A program made the translations under genes and the position numbers. A DNA stretch of 64,000 bases. Source: Acanthaster planci (taxonomy: Eukaryota; Echinodermata; Asteroidea; Valvatida; Acanthasteridae). The notes under the pieces are model-generated. The model saw only the letters and a program-made list of their open reading frames with translations, had not been told where the DNA came from and searched no databases. Within the stretch, counting starts at the first letter, position 1, and every line of letters begins with the position of its first letter. This document shows positions 10,701 to 22,700 of this stretch, one piece after another. Location: the NCBI RefSeq assembly GCF_001949145.1, contig NW_019091455.1, forward strand, positions 485,017 through 549,016, given 5' to 3'.

Positions 10701-13700
10701 TGGTAAGGGTGAGAAGTTTAAACAGTATGGGAAAGTTTTTTAAACATTTTTCAAATTAAACGTAAATTCCCACCAATCCTTGAGATTGTCATAATACAAT
10801 GACAACATTAAAGTGAAGTCTGTCAATTTTTTCTTCACTTTGCTGGCATCTACATACATAGTAATATTCAGTGTTTGGGCCTCATTTTTTTACTGCAGCA
10901 AATGTACCTCGAGCGACTACAGCAAGAGTCTGCCGAGGATGGATCAGCCAAAAAGCAGGTTAGTGAAATGATGGATGGATGGATCATCATGAACAAGTGT
11001 AGATGAAAAATGTGTGGTGGTTCTTTGCTGAACAGACCTGACATGTAAAGCACGGGTCAGTGCACCTTATTCCTAAAGTAAGCCTATTTTTTATCTTGTT
11101 CCTCGTATCCGTGCTCCAAATTGTTAACCATTGAATGGGATGGTAGCAGACTATTTTAGGGTGTTTGTAGGTTCTAAGCCTCCCTTTTCTGTGCAATGCG
11201 CCGCTTGTACGTGTCATCACGTATTTCAATTCACTCATCAGAGCAGGCAGGTAACATTTCGTCGGGGAATTTCATTTTACTCCTTCACTGATGCCCTGCA
11301 GTTTGAAAATGAAAAGTTAACTTCGGTTTCAATTTTAGTCTGATCAACTCAGCAATAAGGTTTATTAGCTAATACCAAGTAAAAAGAGATTTGAAGCTGG
11401 TAAATTAGATCGATCAGAAAAATCCACTGATTTTTGTGCTGTAGGTAGGATATTCCACTCCGCCACTTCTCGATCTTTTGGACTGTGATTTTGTTGCTCT
11501 TCCCATTGCAGATTGTGGATGAATCAGTCGCGTCCAATTCCTTCATCCAGCAGTATCTTCAACAGCGGCAAGAACTGCTTAGGCAGGGGCAGACGGAAAA
11601 AGGTAGCTGCCGAGTAACTGTCACAGAGTTGTGTTTTGGAAATATGAAAGCGATAGAGAGAAAAACATGCGAAGGAAAAGGGCATTGCGTTGTGTTGCTT
11701 CGTTGCGCTCGTTGGGTAAACTTTGTGGATTTGGTGTGCTCTATGCTGATAGTGTTCTTTTGCCAATTTTTCGTCCTGTTACTACATTGAAGGCACCTGT
11801 GAAAGAACTCGACCGAGTTTGTGAAAGGACTTGTGACCGACTTATGATAGATTACAACACTCTATCCAGTGGTTTGATATTGTAAACAATTAGTCATGGT
11901 GAGGTGCAGTTTCCAATGTGAGGAATCAAGTTGAAGCTTGAAACCAAAGAGAGCAGTGTAGCAAAGCTTTGAGAAACTGTTTAGCTACCAGGGATTTGTC
12001 CCTCACACCAAAATGGACAGTTTCTGATTTTAAACAGAGACCAATGAGGAATGTAGTTAAGCTTAGATGATGTTGCACAGGTTGTCTTATAAAGGATGGC
12101 ATTTTTAAAGCTTGGTTGTTTAAATTATAGAATCATCTTTGTTTCAGAGCATGAGCAAGAAGAGCGGGACAGTGAGGAAACTTGTCCCGAAGTGCCAGCG
12201 GCCCTCGCCGACCAGGTGGAAGAGCTTCACCAGTCACTTTCCCGGGCGCAGTCCCAAGAGGAGGATGCCCCAAAGAGGAAGCCGCAGGAACCACCCCCAG
12301 CAGCGTCCACCAACGAGATGGCGGCCGCGGATTCCACCCAGGAGCTGCCGACGGAGGAGCAGAAGAAGGTGACAGAAGCCGGGACAGACAGGGAGGCAGC
12401 AGAGGCGGGTGAAGACAGTACAACCGTGGAGGATGCTGAGAGAAGCGAGGCTGCTGGAGAACGAAAGGAAGGAGTCCCAGAAGTGACTGCCCAACAGGAG
12501 CAGAAAGTCCAGGACCAGGAGAGGAAAGATGAGCAAAGGGAGGGAGAAGAGACGGAGAAGTCAGAGAAGGCCGGTAAGCCATCAGATGACCAGTCTGCCG
12601 TGATGGTGTCTGAAGCACAGCAGGGGGACTCCTCGACAGCGTTTAAGGGTCCTGCGGAAGAGCAGCAGAAGGCCATGTCTCCGGAGGACAGCAGAGATGA
12701 GAGGGCATCCAGGGAGGAGGCGGAAACAGAGCCAATTCCTGAGCCGGTGACAGCCCCCAAGAGAAGCCGACGGTGGTCCTCCAGATCATCAGAGAAGGAG
12801 GAGATGGCTGACAGGGTGGAGGGTAGAGGAACCCGATCAAGTCTGAGGAGGAGTTCCAGGTCGAGGGTGTCCGAGACACAGGAAGAGGAGAAGCCAGTCA
12901 AGAAAGATGACGAGGTTTGTTGAATATTGAAATATTTTCGCTTAGCAATAGCTCGTGATGGATTTTGGGGATAGATTTGGGATGATTCTGGCAGGTTAGG
13001 GTTAATAGTACTTGCAAAGTAGAACCAACCACTAACTTTTGCCATTTCCAACACCTCAGCAAAGTCTTACAAAAAGCATGCACATCTTTGCTTGTACATT
13101 TGCATTCTCGCTGTTCTGTCAAGTATCTTGGTTGTTCATTTCTAAAGATGCCAGAAGAAACAACCTCTCTCAAGGCTTCCAAGCAGTCTGGCAACCAGAA
13201 ACCTGTGACAGAGTCTGAAGCTGCTGACACACATTCAACAGATGCAGACAAGAATGCACAAGGTGCAGAAGAAGTCAAGGAACAAGTCCGGGACAAAGAA
13301 CCAAAAGATGAAAAGGTACCAAGAATTTTACTTCCAACAATTACAAGATTGGAGAATGTTAAAGTTCATTTTAAGTTGTGACCTTTTCCTGAGTACTTTT
13401 GAGAAAAAATGGATCGGACCCATGTCTGTCTTGAGTCACTTCCCTTTGATTTCAGGCCCAGGATTCAGAAGAGCCAATGGAGACAGAGGATGGTAGCCAG
13501 GAGAAGCAAGAACATCTTGAGGAGGAGACCAAGCCCAAGGATGAGACTGCCCCAGCTGGTGAGGTGTCGACCACCATGGAACCGAGCTTGGCATTGCCAA
13601 CAGAGAGGTAAGCACAACAGTTATCCATTGTTTGACATAGTCTCTGTGAAAAACCTGATCTAAGATCAGGTTAATTCTGCACCAGAGCCACGATTTCAGT

Positions 13701-16700
13701 CAGTCAAGCCTCAAGCAAACCATTTCCTCCTCTGTAGCCCCAGCGAGGAGCAGGGAAGCAAGGACGAAACCGACCAAGTGGGGCAACCTGTTGCCATGGA
13801 GACAGAGGAAGCTGCAGAGGCAAAGATTGATGAAAACACAGACAGCACAGCAACAGAGAAAATGGAAGTGGCATCCCAAGAGCAGAAGGTACCTAATCAC
13901 GGCATTGGTGTTCCTCCTTGAATCTGAATTTTGAGCCACTGTTCCACCAAATTCTCAAAAAAAAAGGCTCATTTTTCAAGTTTTAAAGGTTGAAGTAAAC
14001 TTTTTGTGTTTATAATTTTCCAAGAATGCTTGTCAAATTTACCAAAAAATACAACATCAACCAATTCAGCGTTTCATTTCCAAATAATCTTGATGAGCAA
14101 ACTTGATTTGGGTCGAAATTTTTCTATTTATCTAGCTTCTCTTTAATCTATGAGACAGTCCTTAAAATGTTTCAAAATTCACTTCCTTGCTCCCATTTTT
14201 GAGAAGCTTTTTTTTTTCATTTTCAATCTTGCGAAAAAAGGAAATTTCACCAAAAATCTAACCACCATGGTAAAAAGCACCACAGTGCTTGTGATAACCA
14301 AACCAAGACATGAAAAGACTGAAAGACCCTCCAGTTTTTGGCAAATGTTATAATGTGCCTAACCCGATTGCACTTAGCTCAAGGCGGTAGTGGAACCCAG
14401 ATGGCCTTTAGCTGCTGTTACCAGGGGACCCAGCTGAGTGCGATGACCCTGTCAATGCGCCCGTGCGCATGCCACACTGTTCAGTCCCTCTGACTGACGC
14501 ATCAGTCGTCCAGGAAGATATTGTGCCATGAGAGTTACCCCTCACAAGGGATGAATGCCGAGAGGAATATATTTTTGGGAACACTCTGGAAATGACACAA
14601 CTCCAAGAACCTTGTTGACGTCAGACCACTCTAAAACTCCACATGTCGATTTCCTCTTCTGGATTGCTTTGAACTCAGAGTCATTTGAAAAGCCCAGGTC
14701 AAACAGTTTTCTGCATGAGTTCATCTTTGGCATGGCTTCTAGAACTGATAAGATCTCTGTCATCCAATTTCATCATGCATGAGTTTATCTAATCTTTAAT
14801 CAAGGAATCTCAGAGAACTGCTCTTTCTTCGTGAACTCTTACTTTCGTAATCCTCAGCGGGACTCCACAGTTTTTGTGGAAGTATCAACATCTTCATGGA
14901 AACTTTAAAATCTCGTGTGGATGTTTTCATGACTTCAAGGACTTGGGTGAAAAGCAGCAGAGAGACATTGTAAAAGGAACCAGCCACATCAGTTAATTAT
15001 TGCTGTAACTTATTGAACTTAATGTCATTTCCAGAGCAGAAACGTCATTAATCATGCCCATTCATGAACTTGATACCTTCCGCGTCACCAAAACATCAGC
15101 GTCAAAGTTGGACCACAGGTTTGCCGTCAAGAACTCAGCGAAATGGAGTCTTTGAAAATCTTGTAATTCACAAGGACCAAGAGGAATCTGACCCATAAAG
15201 GGCATGCACCTGCAAAGGCTACCGTCAGAACACCAAGAACTCTGTTGTCTTCAGAAATCAGCATTCCATCATTGCTTAAGCACTTAAAGTCTACCGAGAT
15301 TTTTACCACCTGCTGAATATTTACGTCAGTCGAGCCTCTCCTGGCAGAGCCACATGGACACTGGGCATATTCATGAATCTACACGGCCAACCGATAGCAT
15401 TCTCAGGAAGTGCATATTCATGAGTCTACACGGCCAACCAACAGCATTCTCAGGAACTTACTGCCCTAATTCTGGATGCGCCGAACAGTTCTTTTTTTGT
15501 CATCACAACTGCATGTGTGATCCGTCCTATTCGATCCGATCTGACGTCTTGGCAATGCTATGCTGCAGACTGTAGCCTGGGTCCCATACTGGTGCAACAT
15601 TCCTACCCTAGACATTTCGGTGGATGTGGAGGTGCTGGCAGGCTGGAGGTCTGATGGTCTACAGGCTATTAAATTTCCCACAATCACCCATTCTGGTGCA
15701 CTTTAATATCCCAGTTTATATAACATGCCCGCCCTGTAAAATTGAAAGTTCGAATAAAATTTTCATTAGCCACAGACCGATATATGTTTATGAACACAAA
15801 TATCTCGTTGCTCAGAAATCATTTATAAACAAGGCTTTCCATAATTTACACTGTACAGCAATTTCATTCTTGAAGTTTTGGAAGATTTCCCTGTAGAATT
15901 CATAAAGAAATTTGGTCGCTGAATTTGTGCATTTCAAAATACGGTGAGCTATTTTCTCTGTGTTTGTGTCAATTTTAAATGGTTTATAGAAAATCATATA
16001 TGGGCAATTTCCAAACTACAAGGATGGAAATACTGTCTACCCTTATCAAAGCAAGTATTCTCTAGAACTGCCGCAGTAAAAACTCGTTGTCGCGCCCACT
16101 TTTCCTTGGAGTCAGCAATAGTTTTAAGTTGACAGTGCATTTGGTCTTGTGTGGTCTGTTTCAGGTTCTAGCGGAAGACATTGACAAACCATCCAAGCCT
16201 GCGTCGGTTCCTGTGAAGACGAGGAGGATTGCCCTGGGCAGTAAGTTGGGGACCAGGGGTGTGTGGTCTGCTGGTTTATAACCCAGTCCTAGTTACCATG
16301 TCGATATATTATTAAAATAAAAGACTCAGTCAGCAATGCCGAATAGTTCCCTGATGATACCCAGTAATTGCCGTGCTTTATTGTGATTGATACAAACACA
16401 GACGTAGACAGTCACCCAAGATGGATGATGTTCAGCTTGTTATACATGACTGTAAGATCATAAGGCAGTGATTTCAGTTAAATCACTGCTTTGGGCTTTG
16501 AGCACGGGACTCCATTTGAAGCCATTTCTAATGAAGTTTGCTGTCTTAACGGCTTCCTGCCGGGGAGATCAGAACTCAGAGCCTTTATTCGTGGCCGGGG
16601 TGACCGAACTCGGAAAATACATACACAAAAGAGCTGAGACTTGCCAATCAAAGTTCATGCGCTGTCAGTACAGAGTGCTGGCCATTTATAGCAGAGGTAA

Positions 16701-19700
16701 TCCGTCATTGTTTTGAAACAGTACCATTGTTTGCCACTTCCAGTGCCCATGGATTATCAGCGGGGACAAAAAACGCTCCTTCACTCCAGCGATAAGTGAT
16801 ATATTACCGCTGCGCTGCGTGTAATTTGGCTGCATTGAGTAGAGACAATACCACTGTGCAGCATGGCAACGCACTGGCCAATTCAAGATACAGGAAATTA
16901 TGTGACACTGCCCAATGGGGGCTTTTTACTGGGTTGCAGGCCTGGCGATGCTCACACGTTATTGGAGGTTGCCTGTCAGATTAGACTGGCCACAAGACAA
17001 CCATTCGTTTGGGTGTCTGCATCCAGTAAATGAAGATATGAATTTTTGGACGAATTTTGAAAACGGAAGAAAATGACAAGTGCTGCTCACTCCACCCGGC
17101 TTGAAGTGGTGAACTGAATGTCCGAGAAATACGTTGCCATTTTTTTTCTTTCCCCCAAAAGCCTCCAAGGATAAGGAAGAGGTTCCGGCAGACAGGACCA
17201 GCCCCACGGTGACCCCACCTGCACCAACCAGGAAGCGACGATGGGGGAGCACCAAGAGCCTGACCCAGCAGACCAAGAAACTCAACGTAAACATCAGCAC
17301 CGATATGCTCAAGGTAGGGGAGTGGGCCATCCTGAGCCATTCGTCCCATCCGTTTTTGCATGTGACTCTGCAGCACCCATTTGCAGTTTGTCGCCCGGAA
17401 TGGAAGGGGATTAAGCTGGATGTCATTTTCAAATTCTGAGTAGGCCTGGAAAAATTCCGAGGCCAGGGAGTTGTATCTGGTTCGCTAAACAGGTACATTC
17501 CTCGTTATGAACTTGGGATTTTGGAACCTACTCCGTTGCTTTGAATTTTTTTGAGTACAGTAGAAATTGGAATTGAAAAACTCCCAAGATTGTGTGCATG
17601 GATGGAATCCTAAAACCAAGTTTTCAACAGCCGACACAATTTACTCTTGTAGGAGATGATGCCAGAGATGAAGCAGACTTCCATTGACAGTATCGCTGTG
17701 GAAACTGACGACAAGCGCCAGTCATCGTCCGAGAGTTCTGACGACGACGACGACGACGATGGCCAACCGCAGCCCAAGCGCAAGGACCCTCCCATCACTC
17801 GCACCATCACTCAGGCTGTGGCCCGGGAGGAGTCGGCAAGCAGCGAAGGGTCATCGTCGTCGGAGGAGGGGGAAGAGGAGGCAGCGACAGTCAAGGAGAG
17901 TAGACAGGAAGACGAAAAGGTTAGGGTACGAGAGACTGAGGTTTGCCTGGATTGAATGCACCAGGTACCTCGTGTGTAAGCCAGGTTGGCTCTTAGAGGA
18001 CTGTCCATCCCTTTTGTCATTGAAACATATTCAGGATAAGATTTTCCAGTGATTGATTTTTGCTCATGAATGTGATATCTCAGGATTTTTGTCCCCTAAA
18101 CCCTGGAATTTTTAGGGATTTAATCATGTAGTGTGTGCTACTTCTGTATACTTTGGCGGAAATTAAAAAATCTCGATGCCAAGATACTATCGCGGCCAAT
18201 GTTAGAGAACTCATGGCTTGTAATCTATGAAATGCTCCCAGGGTCTTATTTTCTTGTTACAGTTGTGGATGGTGTGTAGTCCATTGTAAGGGTTTATGAT
18301 TCCTGAATGCAGGGTCTTGGGTTCAAATCCAGCTGATGGTTATATGCTGTGACCTTTTGCAAGTCACTGTACCCCCCCCTTTTACTTACCCCTCTTCACC
18401 CAGAAGTATAAATGGGTAGCCCTGAGGGCAGAGGTGGTTATTGTGATTGATTTAAAGAACCTTGCGCCAAGTTGGGGGCATTAAGCTGTTCACTCCCCAG
18501 TATAAAGCTGAGATGGTACTCGGAATTTTTGATTCGCTCAATGATAATCGGGATAATAATAGTAATGTGAAGCACTTGATATGAGGTACTAATACACTCA
18601 TATAAATCTCTTTGGTATTCAACCTGTTGATATTACAGTCCTTGTACTGGATGTTTCATGTTTTAGTCTTCCGCATTTAGCGGAATGCCCAGAAAAACCT
18701 GACGGGATGCAGAATTAATGCCGTAGACCTGAAGCCATTGCCGGGGCAATTTCTGGTGTTTCGAGAAGCCTTTTGATAAGATCGCATTGTTCCCAACCAA
18801 CTTCTGCACTGCATGCGCTTTTGATATTGCTTTGTAATTTCATTCGTTAAAAAAAATTGTCAGGAGGACTCGAGTGAGGACGAGGGGGACAAACAGGGCG
18901 ACGGGTCCAGTGGGGACGAGGACAGCAGTGGCAGCGAGAGCGACGGCAGCAAACAGGAGGACGAGAAGAAATCCTCGGACGGGGAAAAGGGTGAGGACAA
19001 GACCGAGGACACAAAAGAAGACGGGGACGAGCGAGAGAGACGAGCCCGGGAGAAGGCCACCAGGAGAGAGGAGAAAGAAGCCAAGCAGAAGGTCAAGCAG
19101 GAGAGAGCCAAGGAAAGAGATGACAAGGCCAAAGGTGAGGGTCTGCAGACATTATGTCTGCGGTATTCATCCTTTAAAAGCACTTCCTTTAAACCCCCCC
19201 CTTTTTTTAAATCATGCACCCAAAATTTTGGATCCTGCGTGAACTAAGGACAAGGAGACTTGGCAGTGGTTCTAGCTTCTTGTGCTCAAAGAACCATGAT
19301 TGTGAATGCTCTGCCAAAGAAGACATCACAGCTGAGATACCGCGGTAGCATAAAAATGGTAAAATGTTGACATTGCCATTAAATAGCAGTTAACAAGTAT
19401 AAAAAGTGAGGATAAATTAAACAGAGAGATTTTGGTCCATAAATTCTATGGAAGGGCTGTTAACCACTTCCTGCCGGGGACTCCGGGATCGAAGACGTAT
19501 GGTTTGTATGGGTGGCCGGGGTCTCCGAACTCGGACAAAGGAAACAGGGCCTTGTAACAAAAGACTGTACTCTGAACAAAAGACCAGGCTGCTGGGCATT
19601 ACCGGCATTTTTCACTCTCAAAAGTGGTGAGAATCCAGCCTTGTTTTGAAACCCTACACCAGGGTTTGGGGCATTGAGAGTGAGCGGATTACCACCGGGG

Positions 19701-22700
19701 ACAAAAGCGCTCCACCGCAGCGATGAGTCACACAGCACTGCTGCACGCTAATCTGGCCCCTATTGAAAAGAGGTCAGCAGTGCACCCAGCCAGGTTCGTG
19801 AACAAAAGACAGTTATACAACACCGCACAATCTGGGCTCTGTTTCCAAGGCTGCAGGCCTGGCTGAAATACTCGGGCGTCAATGAAAGTCACCTGTCAAC
19901 TTAGAGTAGTGCCTAAAGATTACTTGGTGCGGCTATAAACGACCGTTAAATGAAATGATTAATTTTTTTAAGGATTTTGAAAACGGAAAAATGATAGTCA
20001 TGCCGGCCCAGCATCATCAACATTGAAAAATGCCCTGGCATGTACTGGTTGACTACTTTGCGCTGGGGGGCGTTTATGAATGTTGATGATGCTGGGACGG
20101 GATAATTTTCATTTTTTTTCTGTTTTCAAAATTCTTTAAAAAGTTATGTCTTCATTTACTGGACACTTACACCTACACGAAGAACTGTCTGGCTTTCTAC
20201 TCTAATCTGACAGACAAAATCTATTGAATGCTGGAGTATTTCAGCCAGGCCTGCTTCCTTCTAAAAAGAGCCTAGATTGTGCGGTGTTACGTAATTTTCT
20301 TTTGTTTGCGAACCTGGCACAGTGCGCTGCTGACCTCTTTTCAATAAGGGCCTGATTACTGTGTGGCTTATCGCTGTTATGGTGGAGCGCTTTTGTCCTC
20401 TGTGGTAATCTGCTCGTGCTGAATGCCCAAAACCATGGTATACTGTTAATAAACAAGGCTGGATTATCTCCACTATTGAGAGTGAAAAAATGTTAATTCC
20501 CAGCAGCCTGGTCTTTTGTTCCGAGTACAGTCTTTTGTTACAAGGCCCAGTTCCCTCTGTCCAATTTCGGAGACCCCGGTCATGCATATAAAGAATACGT
20601 GTCCTGTACTAGCAACTCCGGCAGCAAGTGGTTAAAATAGTTTTTTAGGTTTTAATCTTGTAACGAGTAAGAACCATATTATAGGCCTGCAAGACGATCC
20701 TTGTCTGAAGTGGGCTTCCAGAGTATATGGCTGAGGGAAGACCTAGACCTAGGTCTTGACGCAAGATTTGGATGTGGCCCTACCACAAAAAAGGTTCCTT
20801 ATCACTCATTTCATGTGGTCCTTTCTGCACTGCAGAGACTGCCAAGAAGACCAAGCTGCGTGAGGTGGTGCGAACCTCCATTGACGACCCCATCCGAGTC
20901 CCTGGCCAGCCAGGCAAGCCTAGCCCCTCCCGCCGGCCCGAGTCCGCCGTGGTCCACGTCACTAACCTGGTGCGGCCCTACACCCTGGGCCAGCTTAAGG
21001 AGCTGCTGTGCCGGTCGGGCCAGTTGGAGGCGGAAGACGGGTTCTGGATCGACAACATCAAGTCCCACTGCTTCGCTGTGGTGAGTGCTTGTGCGTGACA
21101 TGTCAGCCTGCAGGACCCAGTGCCGTAGAGCTCATTTGTGACTGACCCTTATTTTTGGCTCCGACTAAGAAAAAGTAAAACCTTTTTTTATGCCACTGAC
21201 CCTGTGTGGAGTTACCTACCAAGAAAACAAAAATGGGAAAAATAATCAGCATTATCATTTTTGGGGGACAAGCGGCTAACGTTTTTTACCCCTAGTTCCT
21301 CTGACCAGCTGACCTCCCCTCAAGATAAAAGAATATGAAAACTACTGAATTAACTACTGACGCCCTTAAAGCGGAAACTCATGCTTACCAAATTTATGTG
21401 CTCAGCAAAAATAGAGTACCAGTCATGAGCAATCTACATGTACATACCATGACCCTCAGCTGGTCACCAGTTAATGCTCAGCAAAATATTATGTAGTTCG
21501 CCAGTTTCCAAGCTTGCCAGCTCTGTAACGTTGGCCCAAGCTGATGTCACTTGTGCACATCTCAGTGTAACTTTAGATCTCTAGTGAGACTTAAAATGAA
21601 TAGTTCTGTTTCGATCAATTATGACTAGGATGAGTTCTCTAACGGTACACTCTGGAGTTTACAGAAATGGAAATAGTAAAGCTTCCACAGATGGTTCTGA
21701 AACCATATGTACTCAAGAAGAAGATTTGAATATTTTTCATATTTTAGTTTAATTACCAAGACCAGGAACAGGAGAACATAGTAAACCTGCCTCTTGTCCA
21801 TAACCTTTTTCAAACTTGCGTGGCTGTGACATCTTGGAACTTTGTGCAAAACTAAATACTGCACTACCTTGCAGGGGAGGGCAAAATGGGTACCCCAATT
21901 CATGTCACTGTTCCATTCACACACTGTGGATGGCTCCTGCCATCGAGGACTGTGTGTTCCAGCTTTCATCTGGTAATGCGTGTATTTTGATGGCTCTGTT
22001 TTGGGGTCTTCACAGTTCACCTCGGTTGAAGAGGCAGTGGCGTGTAGGGACAGCTTGCATGGCACCAGATGGCCCAGTAGTAACCCCAAGATGCTCCGTG
22101 TAGACTTTGCCAGCAAAGAAGAGGTACGTCTTGATTCCCAGTGTTGGGCCCCCCCCCGAAACCAGCCAATTACTCAAATACAATTAAGTTTGGTTTTTCC
22201 TGTTGATTCAACCGAAGAGTCCTCAGAAGTGCCCATGTCATTGTAGCTTGATGTCATAATCAAAAGGAGAAAGACAACAGAGCGTGAAATGACGGTCGGA
22301 CATCAGACATTTTCCGAGCACTTATTGTGTTTGTCCGAACAAAATCAAGGATACTCGGACAAAATGTCGAACCAACGTATTAATAACAGCTCTTAAAATA
22401 TCAACACAATATATGGGATTATGGCGTCCAATTTATTATTAGTTTTGTGTTAGAAACACGTTAATTACACCCAAGGCATTCATCAGGACTGATCACTCAT
22501 CACTGGCCCATATCACCCAGCGCCACGCGTGTATGTATGTGAAATCGCCCCATAATTCTTGGCACATCGTCAATATTCATGTTTCGCTGTCAGTGGTGAA
22601 AACATGTGCACGAAGCTCTATGCAATAAAGGAAGCTGCTCTTGTTCCCGCTGCGCCGCACCCATGCAAAAGAATGCGTGATGGAAATGTAGCAACCAGCA

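Noticed and set aside
12227-13054. 275-codon minus-strand open frame opposite the large Acinus exon
   Set aside because: It is the antisense of a Glu/Lys-rich coding exon. The composition (Ser/Leu/Cys-rich) is what a shadow frame gives, and there is no homology or splice logic.
16959-17498. 179-codon minus-strand frame
   Set aside because: Overlaps the mobile-element copy and ACIN1 exon 9 in antisense; composition without domain features.
18319-18330. Possible tRNA gene from the B-box GGGTTCAAATCC
   Set aside because: No cloverleaf can be formed around it and a SINE body follows directly.
21625-22116. 163-codon minus-strand frame
   Set aside because: Antisense of the second RRM exon plus intron; no family resemblance.
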